This document shows, piece after piece, positions 35,885-45,383 of a stretch of DNA of 64,000 nucleotides. Position 1 is the stretch's first letter, and each line of letters begins with the position of its first letter. Under the pieces are notes generated by a model. That model saw only the letters and a program-made list of their open reading frames with translations. It searched no databases and had not been told where the DNA came from. Source of the DNA: BNXB01 sp031548005 (GTDB lineage Bacteria > Bacteroidota > Bacteroidia > Bacteroidales > Azobacteroidaceae). The position numbers and the translations under genes were made by a program. Where the stretch lies: contig JAVBRK010000008.1 of NCBI GenBank assembly GCA_031548005.1, positions 94,575 to 158,574 on the forward strand. The letters are read 5' to 3'.

Positions 35885-37927
35885 ATGAAGAAAATTTTTA
35901 CAATCTTGTGTTTATTCCTGTTTTCAGGAATTTTTAATCTGACGGCTCAACTTAAACTTTTTGAAAAGCCTTTCGGTACGTATAAATTGAAGAATACCTC
36001 GACAGAAGCCTGTATTACGGAGAATGCCGGTCAGTTATCGTCAGCGCCGTTCTCGAATTTGCCTGGCCAGAGTTGGACCATTACTCTGGTAGATTCTGAA
36101 AATGATATTTATCGGATTTCCATTGGCAACAAGGTGTTGACTGCTGATGGCAGCAATGTAATGCTATCATCCCTGAATGGTTCTGATTCGCAACTTTGGA
36201 AAATCCGGAACGATGATGATTATTTTAGTCATTATTATAATATCCGTTTAAAATCTACTGGTGCATTTTTGATGCTTTCCGATTCAGGGTTCCGGTTGGA
36301 GGAGGAGGCACCTAAATATGAGTGCTGGTCTATCTCTCATTCTGCAATGTATTTAGTGGGTAGCGCTACTCCTGGAGGCTGGGATCTGAATAAAGCTATT
36401 TCAATGAAATTCGATGAATATGATAACACTAGATATGAACAGTTTTTCTGGAGCGGTTATCTGGTTCCCGGAGAATTCAAATTTAACCCTTTGAAGTCGT
36501 CTTGGGCTCAAGCCTTGAATTGGAATGGAGCAGGAGGAAGTGGAGGAGGATATGGAGGAGTGCCATTTGCAAGGTATTTTTATGATCTCAACTTTGACTA
36601 CCAAAACGACAGAAAATTTAAAATTGACACAGCAGGCTACTATGGCATTGGACTTGGTTTGAATGTGACCAAGATGGTGAGGATTCATGAATCTCCTCCG
36701 GTTTATAACATTGTGGGTTCAGCTACACCCAAGGGTTGGGACAATATCAATGCCGAAGCCATGACCTATAACAAAGAGACTGGTCGCTATACCTGGACAG
36801 GCTCCTTGAAAGCAGGTGAGTTGAAATTCCTATCGCGCTTGGGTAGTTGGAATCATTGTATCTGGGCTACCTTTCCGAACGAACCGGTGATGTCCGGTCA
36901 TCCTCAGTCGATTTTTATTGGCTCGAATGCCCGGGATAACAAATTTATATTTTCTACTGCCGGTAATTACACTATCGAACTCGATACGGAAGCTAAAACG
37001 ATGATTGTGAGAAAAGAGGACGGGGTGCAACCAATTTATCTGATTGGAGATGCGACTCCTGCGGGTTGGAATAATACAGGCGCAATTGAAATGACCCAAG
37101 ACGAATCAGGAACCTATACCTGGAGCGGTGATCTGAAAGCCGGCCATTTCAAGTTCATCACCCAATTGGGCACCTGGAACTCGTTGGTTCCTGCGCGGTC
37201 ATCGAACGAACCGGTGATTAATGGGTATCGTCATCAGGTTTCGCCTCAATACCGGGGTGATTACCGTTTTGCGATCAGCAAAGCGGGCCACTATACCGTT
37301 TCGTTGAATACGGAAAGAGGTACGATGGAGGTTTCCGGTAGGTCGGGTGATCCTGTTTATCTGATCGGAGATGCCACTCCAGCGGGCTGGAATAACACCG
37401 GGGCGATTGCTATGACCCAGGATAACGAGGAGTCTTGGATTTACACCTGGACCGGAACATTGAAGCCGGGTCACTTCAAGTTTATCACCCAGTTAGGTAC
37501 CTGGAACTCATTGGTACCGGTTCCGGCATCGAATCAGCCGGTGGAGGTTGGAAAGACCTATGGTCTCACGAATGATTATCGTGGCGATTACCGTTTTGTG
37601 GTGTCTACTGCCGGAACTTACACCATTACGGTCGATGTGAGGAATCATACGTTGATGGTTAACCCGGCTTTGAAGTCGGCTACCGGACTGGAATCTACGG
37701 GTTCGAAGGCTTCGTTTACGGTGACTACCCGTGGCGGTTCTGTGGAGGTGGTTCTGAATGGAAATGCGGCGGGTTCTGCTTCGCTGTACAGCCTTCAGGG
37801 CCGTTTACTCGACCGTCGGCAAGGCAGCGGCAGTATGGTGCTGGGACGCGATTTGGCTTCAGGCGCTTATATTGTGAAGATAGAGATAGATAATCAGGTT
37901 TACAGTCAAAAGGTAGTGGTGAGGTAG
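35885..37927 (+). CDS. Modular T9SS surface protein: ricin-like domain plus four SusE/SusF-like modules
   Basis: A 680-aa paralogue of the preceding gene: near-identical signal peptide, ricin-like domain (about 25-150, SQLWKI), four ATPxGW modules starting near residues 152, 272, 380 and 482, and a T9SS tail (605-680, ending QKVVVR). The last two modules are very alike, indicating internal duplication. One linker in module 1 is Gly-rich (AGGSGGGYGG). It has its own promoter-like TATATTTG (35816-35823) and a different 3' flank from the other copies, marking the end of the array. Confidence 0.85.
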   Translation: MKKIFTILCLFLFSGIFNLTAQLKLFEKPFGTYKLKNTSTEACITENAGQLSSAPFSNLPGQSWTITLVDSENDIYRISIGNKVLTADGSNVMLSSLNGSDSQLWKIRNDDDYFSHYYNIRLKSTGAFLMLSDSGFRLEEEAPKYECWSISHSAMYLVGSATPGGWDLNKAISMKFDEYDNTRYEQFFWSGYLVPGEFKFNPLKSSWAQALNWNGAGGSGGGYGGVPFARYFYDLNFDYQNDRKFKIDTAGYYGIGLGLNVTKMVRIHESPPVYNIVGSATPKGWDNINAEAMTYNKETGRYTWTGSLKAGELKFLSRLGSWNHCIWATFPNEPVMSGHPQSIFIGSNARDNKFIFSTAGNYTIELDTEAKTMIVRKEDGVQPIYLIGDATPAGWNNTGAIEMTQDESGTYTWSGDLKAGHFKFITQLGTWNSLVPARSSNEPVINGYRHQVSPQYRGDYRFAISKAGHYTVSLNTERGTMEVSGRSGDPVYLIGDATPAGWNNTGAIAMTQDNEESWIYTWTGTLKPGHFKFITQLGTWNSLVPVPASNQPVEVGKTYGLTNDYRGDYRFVVSTAGTYTITVDVRNHTLMVNPALKSATGLESTGSKASFTVTTRGGSVEVVLNGNAAGSASLYSLQGRLLDRRQGSGSMVLGRDLASGAYIVKIEIDNQVYSQKVVVR

Positions 37928-37955
37928 TTTGAAGTAAATACTGTAATCATAATCA

Positions 37956-37998
37956 GAAAAGGACTGCTCTTCCGGAATCGGATGAGTAGTCTTTTTTG
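37956..37998 (+). terminator. Intrinsic terminator of the modular surface-protein array
   Basis: AAAAGGACTGCTC pairs with GAGTAGTCTTTTTT through G-T-tolerant base pairing around a 14-base loop, and the stem ends in a T-run. Confidence 0.8.
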
Positions 37999-38107
37999 TT
38001 AAAATAATTTAAAAAAATGTTTTTTTCAAAAACTTTTACATTTATATGGTGTTTAATTATAGTTAAAATGATATTTCTTATACTTAATTAACTTAAAACA
38101 AAAAATT

Positions 38108-38743
38108 ATGACATTGAAAAGAACAATGGAGGAGGTAAAGAGTACAATTAAAAACTGGTGGTTGTTTCTTGTTTTGGGGATTCTTCTGATTGCAGGAGGA
38201 ATTATGCTGGCAGGAGATCCTGTGGATGCGTATATCGGGTTGTCGATATTTGCGAGTGTCTGGATTTTTGTATCGGGTGTTTTTTCCATCACTTTTGCTG
38301 TGAGCAACAGTCAGGTTCTCCCGGGCTGGGGGTGGTACTTAGCCGGAGGTATTCTGGAATTTCTATTGGGAGTATTGCTGATGTGTTTTCCGGGAATCAT
38401 GGCTGCATCGATTCCTTTCATTTTAGGTTTCTGGTTGATGTTCAGGGGAATTTCGATTATTGCATCGTCAATGGACCTGAGTTCGCTGAAGGTTCCTAAC
38501 TGGGGATGGCTTTTAGTCCTCGGTATTCTGATCGTTCTTTTATCGTTTTTATTTTTTGCCAATCCTGCTGCTGCCGGAATGGGTATTTCTTTGCTGCTTG
38601 CAGCGACTGTGATCGTGTTGGGTATTGCATCGATCGTTTTTGCATTCCAACTGAAGTCGGCTAAATCGAGGATCGATGAAGTAGCGAAAAAGATAGAAGA
38701 AAGAATAGATTATCTGAAGGAAAATATCGAAAAAAATCAGTAA
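38108..38743 (+). CDS. HdeD-like (DUF308) membrane protein
   Basis: A 211-aa protein with about six transmembrane helices arranged as paired Gly-rich helices (WWLFLVLGILLIAGGIMLAGDP, WGWYLAGGILEFLLGVLLMCFPG, WGWLLVLGILIVLLSFLFFANP) and a charged coiled-coil tail (SRIDEVAKKIEERIDYLKENIEKNQ). This fits DUF308/HdeD, associated in E. coli with acid resistance. It is a single gene, convergent with the fructan sensor. Confidence 0.85.
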   Translation: MTLKRTMEEVKSTIKNWWLFLVLGILLIAGGIMLAGDPVDAYIGLSIFASVWIFVSGVFSITFAVSNSQVLPGWGWYLAGGILEFLLGVLLMCFPGIMAASIPFILGFWLMFRGISIIASSMDLSSLKVPNWGWLLVLGILIVLLSFLFFANPAAAGMGISLLLAATVIVLGIASIVFAFQLKSAKSRIDEVAKKIEERIDYLKENIEKNQ

Positions 38744-38767
38744 TATTTTCTATTGGTCTGATTTTAG

Positions 38768-38810
38768 AAAACTGAGGGTGGAGAGTGCAAATTCTCTACC
38801 CTTAGTTTTT
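38768..38810. terminator. Bidirectional terminator between the HdeD-like gene and the sensor
   Basis: AAAACTGAGGGTGGAGAG pairs with TTCTCTACCCTTAGTTTT using a few G-T pairs; A- and T-runs on the two sides suit both directions. It overlaps the last codons of the sensor gene. Confidence 0.85.
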
Positions 38811-41573
38811 GATTCGTTTCAGGTAATCTGTGGGATTTTCTCCATAATATTCCTTGAAGCATTTCGTGAAATATGATGCAGATGTAAATCCTGTATCATA
38901 AGCTATTTCAGCAACTGTATGTTCGGAGGAAGTCAGTAATGCGAATGATTTTTTCAAACGAATGATTCTCAGAAGTTCATTGGGGGAATAGTTTGTCAAT
39001 GATTTGATTTTTCGGTAGAGTTGTGTCCGGGACAGGCCCAGGCTTTTGCCTAAATCTTCTACACTCAGACTGGAATCGGCTATATTCTCTTCAATTTTTT
39101 TTCGGAATCGTTCCAGGAAGCTGTTATCGAGTTTATTCAGAGCGATATTGCTGTTTTCAAATGAGAGACTTTTTTCATATAATTCTTTTAGTCGCCTGCG
39201 GTTATCAATGAGTTTACGTATTCTGACTTCCAATAAATCCGGATTAAATGGTTTGGAAATATAAGCATCTGCCCCGCTCTCGAACCCGGCCACCCGCTGT
39301 TCATCCAAAGAGCAGGCTGTGAGCAGAATGATTGGAATATGGCTGGTAGACAGTTCTTTTTTTAGTTGATTACATAGTTCGATTCCATCTTTCTTTGGCA
39401 TCATCACATCACTGATAATCATATCCGGCACATATTTGACGGCTTTTTTAAATCCGTCTTCTCCATCTTGCGCCTCAATAATTGCATATTGGTTTTCTAA
39501 GATAGAACGGATGTATACGCGGATACCAGGATTATCATCGACTATTAAGATCAGATTTTTATCTTTAGCGTATTTATTTTCGTCCGAAAACGGATCAGGT
39601 ATACTTAAACGCGCTTCTTCCTGAAGTTGCTCCGGTTTTTCCGAAAGTTCTTCTTTCGAGCCATAGGAGTCTGGGTTTCTTTCCAGATGAGCCGGAATAA
39701 TAAATGTAAAAATAGTCATTCCGTCGGGATTACATTTTATACCGATCTCTCCTTTATGTAATTCTACCAGTGATTTAACAAGAGCCAATCCGATACCGGA
39801 ACCAGCCATCCGGGAGTCGATTTGATAAAAACGTTCAAAAATATTCCGGATATCATTTTCCGAGATACCTTTTCCCGAGTTAGATATGGAAATTTCAACC
39901 CAGTCTTTATCATTTTTAATGATCCGGTCCAGTGTAATATGAATCTTCCCTTTGTCCAAAGTGAATTTCAGAGCATTGGAAAGCAGGTTGAAATAGATCC
40001 GTTCCATTTTTTCCAGATCGAAATTCAATAAAAAATCAGAAGATGAAAGAATTTCGAATTTGAATTGAAGTTGTCTTTTTGCTGCAACCTCTGCAAATGA
40101 TTCGTTCCATTCCATTAGTTGTTGCTTCAAATCGTTCCGGGAAAGATTAAGGGTTAATTTTCCGTTTTCATATTTTCTGAAGTCAATAATCTGATCTACT
40201 AATTTTAAGAGTATGGCAATATTTTTCTGAGCCAGTGAAAGTAATCGTTTCTGTTCCAGACTGATCTTTGGATCGACCAATATGGAATTGACAGGTACGG
40301 AAATTAAAGTCAACGGGGTTCTGAATTCATGTGATATATTGGTGAAAAATACCAGTTTGGCATGAGTCGCGTCTTCCAACTGTTTGGAAAGTGCAATCAA
40401 CTGATCCCGTTGTTCTTCGAGTTTTTCTTTTTGAGCGTTTATAGCGAGAGTTTTCTTTTCGAGTTCTTTATTCAGTCTGTTTTTAGAACGGTAGGCTAAA
40501 AAAAGAATGATAAAAAAACCGATCAATAGGATCACAAAAGCAGATGCAATATACAACAGATAGCGTTGTGTGGTATACAAAGACATGAAATTATCGATCT
40601 TTTTATTGAGGTATTCCACTTTGGTCTGTTGTTCCAGAATTTCATCGGATTGGAGTTTCAGTATCCGGGCGTTATTTTGGTCGACTACAGCCGTGTACAA
40701 AACATTATTTTTTTTGTATTCCTTATTCTGCAGGATGTCCAGGGCCAACTGGATAATTTTGTCTCCTCCGGTAGGATAAATAAATGTTGCTTTTAATTTA
40801 TTGTTTAAGACTTGCTCTATGCCTCCATTTTTACCGGGTAAAGCATCAATTCCTAAAAAATAAACTCCATTCGTTCGATTCTGTTCTTCTGCTGCAGTGT
40901 AAGCTCCCATTGCCATCCGGTCATTATGAGCAAATACCAGGTTTATGTTGGGATGGGAAGTGAGTGCGGTTTCCATCCTGACTTTTGCTGAGTCGCCCGA
41001 CCAGGCGGCATCAGTATCGAAAATAAGTTTAATTTCCGGATATCTACAAATAATGCTATTGAATCCCTGATGCCGTTCTAAAGCAGGAGTGGAGCCATCC
41101 AATCCTTTCAATTCCACAATATTCCCCTTGCCTTTCAGAAGACTGGCGACATAATTGCCAACTTCTTTTCCGATCTGATAGTTGTCTGCACCTATGAATG
41201 AGGTATATTTATCGGAGAGGATTTTCCGATCGACCAATACTACGGGAATTCCCGACAAAAAGGCTTTTTCTACGACGGGAGTAATCGGGGCTGCCTTATT
41301 GGGAGCTACAATAATGAGATCGACTTTTTGCTTTATGAAAGATTCGATGTCTTTGATTTGTTGTTCTGTGTCATCCTCAACTGTTCTGAACACCAATTCT
41401 ACTTCGTTGTGCAGGGAAGCTTCATGGACCATTTCCTGATTCATTTTGGCTCGCCAGCTATCATCACTACATTGAGATATTCCAATGATATAGAGCGGCC
41501 CTTTCTTTTGGCAGGAGCTCAATAGGAACAAAAATAGGAACAAACAACAATAATTGACACCTGATTTTTTCAT
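38802..41573 (-). CDS. Hybrid two-component system sensor/regulator of fructan use (BT1754-like)
   Basis: A 923-aa single-chain signalling protein. Domains: export signal with a lipobox-like SSC at 19-21, periplasmic sugar-binding-protein-like sensor (28-320), transmembrane helix (339-361), coiled coil, histidine kinase with His415 (SHEFRTP), ATPase (about 520-630, SGIGLALVK), receiver with Asp722 (SDVMMP) and AraC-type DNA-binding domain (820-923). This architecture matches B. thetaiotaomicron BT1754, which binds fructose. Its position beside fructokinase and GH32 supports the same role. It lies 75 bases after the kinase gene and may have its own promoter or share the operon transcript. The susC promoter repeats are a likely target. 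Confidence 0.9.
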   Translation of the reverse strand: MKKSGVNYCCLFLFLFLLSSCQKKGPLYIIGISQCSDDSWRAKMNQEMVHEASLHNEVELVFRTVEDDTEQQIKDIESFIKQKVDLIIVAPNKAAPITPVVEKAFLSGIPVVLVDRKILSDKYTSFIGADNYQIGKEVGNYVASLLKGKGNIVELKGLDGSTPALERHQGFNSIICRYPEIKLIFDTDAAWSGDSAKVRMETALTSHPNINLVFAHNDRMAMGAYTAAEEQNRTNGVYFLGIDALPGKNGGIEQVLNNKLKATFIYPTGGDKIIQLALDILQNKEYKKNNVLYTAVVDQNNARILKLQSDEILEQQTKVEYLNKKIDNFMSLYTTQRYLLYIASAFVILLIGFFIILFLAYRSKNRLNKELEKKTLAINAQKEKLEEQRDQLIALSKQLEDATHAKLVFFTNISHEFRTPLTLISVPVNSILVDPKISLEQKRLLSLAQKNIAILLKLVDQIIDFRKYENGKLTLNLSRNDLKQQLMEWNESFAEVAAKRQLQFKFEILSSSDFLLNFDLEKMERIYFNLLSNALKFTLDKGKIHITLDRIIKNDKDWVEISISNSGKGISENDIRNIFERFYQIDSRMAGSGIGLALVKSLVELHKGEIGIKCNPDGMTIFTFIIPAHLERNPDSYGSKEELSEKPEQLQEEARLSIPDPFSDENKYAKDKNLILIVDDNPGIRVYIRSILENQYAIIEAQDGEDGFKKAVKYVPDMIISDVMMPKKDGIELCNQLKKELSTSHIPIILLTACSLDEQRVAGFESGADAYISKPFNPDLLEVRIRKLIDNRRRLKELYEKSLSFENSNIALNKLDNSFLERFRKKIEENIADSSLSVEDLGKSLGLSRTQLYRKIKSLTNYSPNELLRIIRLKKSFALLTSSEHTVAEIAYDTGFTSASYFTKCFKEYYGENPTDYLKRIKN

Positions 41574-41648
41574 AAATGAATCAGCAGTATTTCATGGTAT
41601 GCTTAAAAATAAGGGATAAAATGATTTGAAAATTCAAAGATACAATAA

Positions 41649-42533
41649 TTACTGTAATGATTTAAGGTATTTATCCGGCAATTCAGGCATGGCACCATGT
41701 TGGGTACAGACATATGCCGACACTTCCACGGCCAACTGATGTGCTGTGCCTATGTCTTTTCCGGATAGTATAGCTGCGACAAATGCTCCGGTAAATGAAT
41801 CTCCTGCTCCGACTGTATCAGCAACCCGGACAACCGGAGTGGGGAAGAAGGAATCGGATTTTAAGGGAGTCATAACAAAACTGCCCTGTGTACCTTTTGT
41901 CAATATTAACATCTTCAGTGAATAGTCGTTCAACAGCTGTCGGCAAACGTCCCGCTCCGGCAAGGAATTCCAGTTGTATAGACCGGAAACCGCTTTCACT
42001 TCATCGTCGTTTATTTTCAGTACGTTACATTTCATAAGTGAGTTATGAATCAGTTTTTTGGAATAAAAATGTTGCCGAAGATTGATGTCGAATATTTTCA
42101 AAGCAGACTCCGGTACCAAATCTACAAATTGGTTGATCGTAGTTCGGGAAACTTCGCTGCGTTGAGCCAGCGAACCGAAGCAGACTGCTTCGGTTCGCTG
42201 GGCCAATTCACCTAGTTGCCTTGTCCATGGAATATTATCCCATGCTACATTTTCACAAATTTCATAACAGGGAACCCCCAGATCATCTAAGGTAACCTGA
42301 ACTGTTCCGGTCGGATAATCAGTTGATTCCAGGATATAGTCTAATTGTTTATCCGCCATACTGCTTAGAATTTCCATACCTAAGGAATCATTCCCGATAG
42401 CGCTGATTGCATATCCTTTCAAGCCCAATTGGGAACCGTGATATGCAAAATTAGCAGGAGCGCCTCCTAAAACTTTTCTTTCGGGAAATACATCCCACAA
42501 TATTTCTCCGATTCCTACGATCATTTTATCCAT
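41649..42533 (-). CDS. Fructokinase (PfkB family)
   Basis: A 294-aa ribokinase-fold sugar kinase. It has the N-terminal GGAPANFAYHGSQLG substrate motif and the C-terminal DTVGAGDSFTGAF motif with the catalytic Asp in GAGD. In a fructan locus it should phosphorylate imported fructose to fructose-6-phosphate. It is 11 bases downstream of the transporter gene, in the same operon. Fructose specificity is inferred from context. Confidence 0.9.
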   Translation of the reverse strand: MDKMIVGIGEILWDVFPERKVLGGAPANFAYHGSQLGLKGYAISAIGNDSLGMEILSSMADKQLDYILESTDYPTGTVQVTLDDLGVPCYEICENVAWDNIPWTRQLGELAQRTEAVCFGSLAQRSEVSRTTINQFVDLVPESALKIFDINLRQHFYSKKLIHNSLMKCNVLKINDDEVKAVSGLYNWNSLPERDVCRQLLNDYSLKMLILTKGTQGSFVMTPLKSDSFFPTPVVRVADTVGAGDSFTGAFVAAILSGKDIGTAHQLAVEVSAYVCTQHGAMPELPDKYLKSLQ

Positions 42534-42544
42534 GTAGATTTATT

Positions 42545-43726
42545 TTAAAATTGGACTACTGTTTCTTTCTCCTTTATGAAAGGAGAAAGAAAGAATAAAT
42601 ATACAACCAGAACGGTTAAAACAACAATCGCACCGGCCTGACTTTTCAGTGCATCGGAACCTACCCCCATTAATAAGGGGAAGATAGCTCCTCCGGAAAC
42701 CCCCATAATCATCAAACCCGAGATTTCATTGTCGCGCTCGGGCATTGACTGTAATGCTTTAGAGAATATCATGGGGAAAATATTTGAATTTCCGAATCCG
42801 ACAAACGCGAAGGCGATGTAGAGTAGTGTCAGATTGGAAAATACAAATAGTCCGGCTACCGATAAGGCCATGCAGCAGACGCTGATTAAAAAGAATTTAT
42901 GGATGGAAAACCGGGCTAAAATGAAAGTGCCCGAAAGACATCCCAGCAAACGGAAAAGAAAGTACAGGCTGGTAGCAAAACCGGCATCGGCTAAAGTCAT
43001 TCCGGGAATGCGCTCCATCAGGATTTTAGGGGCAATGGTATTGATTCCGACATCGATTCCGACATGGGCCAGAATACCAATGAAAAACAGTAAAATCTGC
43101 AATTTCCCCAGTAAACGGAAACAGTTGGTAAAAGAAGATTTTTTGCCATCGTAAGCCGATTCTTTTATTTTTGTTACTCCCAACATAATGAATGAAAGTA
43201 CGGTTGCTGCCGCATAAATCGGAAACAGTAATCTCCAATTGTCGAATTGGAGGGCTGCCCATCCGGCAATAATCGGGGCGGAAAAAGAGGCTATGGCTTT
43301 TACGAATTGACCGAAAGTGAGGCTGCTGGCCAGTTTATCACCGGCTACGACATTCGATATTAAAGGGTTGAGCGATACTTGCATGATTGTATTCCCGATT
43401 CCCAACAAAGAAAAAGAAATAAGCATAATTGCGAAACTGTAATCTACAATAGGGATTATAAGCGCAAATGCTGTAATAACCAAACTTAACAGCACTGTTT
43501 TTCTACGGCCTATTTTATTCATCAACAGGCTCGTTGGTATAGAAAAGATAAAAAACCAAAGAAAAACCATCGATGGAAGAAGACCGGCGGTTGCATCTTC
43601 AAGTCCGAAATCTTTTTGCACATAATTGGACGCTATTCCTACCATGTCTACTGCTCCCATGACAAAAAACGCCATCATGACCGGAATTATTTGTAATGCC
43701 GGATTTTTCTTTTTCATCATTTCCAT
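42545..43726 (-). CDS. MFS sugar (fructose) transporter
   Basis: A 393-aa inner-membrane permease with about 12 helices. LLMNKIGRRKTVLL corresponds to the MFS loop 2-3 signature. It resembles FucP/GlcP-like sugar:proton symporters of Bacteroidetes. In this locus it should move fructose from periplasm to cytoplasm. Possible starts are ATG at 43726, 43720 and 43717; 43720 would give a four-base ATGA overlap with the GH32 stop, and 43726 a ten-base overlap. Either implies translational coupling. Confidence 0.88.
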   Translation of the reverse strand: MEMMKKKNPALQIIPVMMAFFVMGAVDMVGIASNYVQKDFGLEDATAGLLPSMVFLWFFIFSIPTSLLMNKIGRRKTVLLSLVITAFALIIPIVDYSFAIMLISFSLLGIGNTIMQVSLNPLISNVVAGDKLASSLTFGQFVKAIASFSAPIIAGWAALQFDNWRLLFPIYAAATVLSFIMLGVTKIKESAYDGKKSSFTNCFRLLGKLQILLFFIGILAHVGIDVGINTIAPKILMERIPGMTLADAGFATSLYFLFRLLGCLSGTFILARFSIHKFFLISVCCMALSVAGLFVFSNLTLLYIAFAFVGFGNSNIFPMIFSKALQSMPERDNEISGLMIMGVSGGAIFPLLMGVGSDALKSQAGAIVVLTVLVVYLFFLSPFIKEKETVVQF

Positions 43727-45360
43727 ATACTTTCAATTGTACTTACTTCCAGTTTTTTTACTTCGATGTTGTTTCCCCAGAAATGAAACCCTTCTTTGTT
43801 GTCGGAGTGAGGTTTCCGTTCCATGGAGTAGGAATAAGCGCCTCCATCAATAAATACTTCAATGGAAGTTTTATCGATAAATATATCAGCAGATATTTCC
43901 ATACTCGTTCTATCTTCCGGTGAATAGAATACGCCATTGACCAGATTGAAGTTCAGATCGTAGCCTACGAGTCGCTGCCCGTACAAATTCAGTCCGGCAT
44001 CGGTAGCATGCGACAATTTAATTGTTGTTTTGATCCGCAGGCAATCGGACGAATAAAATTGTTTCATTAATTCGTTTGCTTTTTCAGCAGTAAGCGAGTT
44101 CCACAGAGCCGGTGTTCCCATCAGGGTATTGACCTCCTTCACCGGGTTACTGAACAGCCGTAACCCGTCTTTTGTCGTTTTCAATGTCAGTTCGGTCGGT
44201 AAAAGCATCATTCCGTTGAAAGGCATATCGCCATGAGAAATCCTTCCCCAGCCGATCTGAATGCGCCGGCCATCTGATGCCGGAATATTCGTAAACGTCT
44301 GAGCAGCATAAATCGATCCTGTAGTATAATAATATTTCCCGGATTCGGGAGTAAATTTTTTACCGTCGAACCGCCCCAACATATATGTACTGGATGCACC
44401 GTACATGACCCATTTGGTGTTATTTTTGTTTCCATCGACCGGTAACTCAAACAATTCCGGACATTCCCAGAATCCGGTTACATGACTTTCGTATTTCCAC
44501 TCTTTCAGGTTGGCCGAGGTGTAGATCGAATGTCCGTCGCGTTCGTTCAATACCAATACCCAATGATTTCCAGGGGTATACCAGAATACCTTCGGGTCGC
44601 GCGTGTCCTGGCTGTTCCATTTTTCCTTCGAATCGATGACCGGATTATGAGCGTATTTTGTCCACGTACGGCCTTTATCTAAACTGTAAGCGATGCATTG
44701 AGTCTGTTTTTCCGGACTGGCTGCCGTATAAATCGCCACCATAGCCGGTGTATTTCCTTTCCCGAATCCGGAGGTATTCTCGTAATCAATCACCGCTGAT
44801 CCGGAGAACATGGTTCCTAATGGGTCGGGATACAAAGCTTCCTGGAGTTCTTCCCAATGCACCAGATCCTTACTGACAGCATGTCCCCAGTGCATATTTT
44901 CCCATTCCCGCTCGTAAGGATTGTGTTGATAAAAAAGATGATATTCCCCTTCATAAAAGATCAACCCGTTCGGGTCGTTATTCCATCCTCGACGTTGAGT
45001 GTAATGGAATTGCGGACGGAATTGTTCTTTGTACAGGCTGTCCTGTCCGGCAATAACATCATCCTGATAGATCTTACTTAATCCGGCTTCATTGCCTTCG
45101 TATGAAATTCGTACGGTTTTCCCCTTAAATGAAGTCATATCGCAAAATACCCAATAATCGGGCGTTTCCGAAGCTAAGCGGATCACAAACTCCCGTTCGG
45201 ATTTTCCGTTCACTTCCAGTTTCATCCGGGCCCGGTCTTGTTGCTGGGACACCGGAAAGTTCAGGTACCGTTTGGTGATTTTCATAGAAATATCTCCGGA
45301 AAACAAGGAAACATGATTTGCCAATACAAGGCAAATTGTAAGAATACTTAATCTCTTCAT
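43717..45360 (-). CDS. Glycoside hydrolase family 32 (exo-fructanase type)
   Basis: A 547-aa secreted enzyme. The N-terminal signal peptide has no lipobox, so a periplasmic location is likely. A beta-rich N-terminal domain (about 23-115), as in Bacteroides GH32 enzymes, precedes the five-blade catalytic propeller and a C-terminal beta sandwich. Catalytic motifs are intact: WNNDPNG (nucleophile Asp129), RDP (Asp255, transition-state stabiliser) and EC (Glu299, acid/base). It should release fructose from fructo-oligosaccharides. Met at 45360 was chosen over 45393 because it begins the signal peptide. Levan versus inulin linkage preference cannot be read from sequence. Confidence 0.93.
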   Translation of the reverse strand: MKRLSILTICLVLANHVSLFSGDISMKITKRYLNFPVSQQQDRARMKLEVNGKSEREFVIRLASETPDYWVFCDMTSFKGKTVRISYEGNEAGLSKIYQDDVIAGQDSLYKEQFRPQFHYTQRRGWNNDPNGLIFYEGEYHLFYQHNPYEREWENMHWGHAVSKDLVHWEELQEALYPDPLGTMFSGSAVIDYENTSGFGKGNTPAMVAIYTAASPEKQTQCIAYSLDKGRTWTKYAHNPVIDSKEKWNSQDTRDPKVFWYTPGNHWVLVLNERDGHSIYTSANLKEWKYESHVTGFWECPELFELPVDGNKNNTKWVMYGASSTYMLGRFDGKKFTPESGKYYYTTGSIYAAQTFTNIPASDGRRIQIGWGRISHGDMPFNGMMLLPTELTLKTTKDGLRLFSNPVKEVNTLMGTPALWNSLTAEKANELMKQFYSSDCLRIKTTIKLSHATDAGLNLYGQRLVGYDLNFNLVNGVFYSPEDRTSMEISADIFIDKTSIEVFIDGGAYSYSMERKPHSDNKEGFHFWGNNIEVKKLEVSTIESIWK

Positions 45361-45383
45361 GATGTATTTTTTATTTTGATGAT

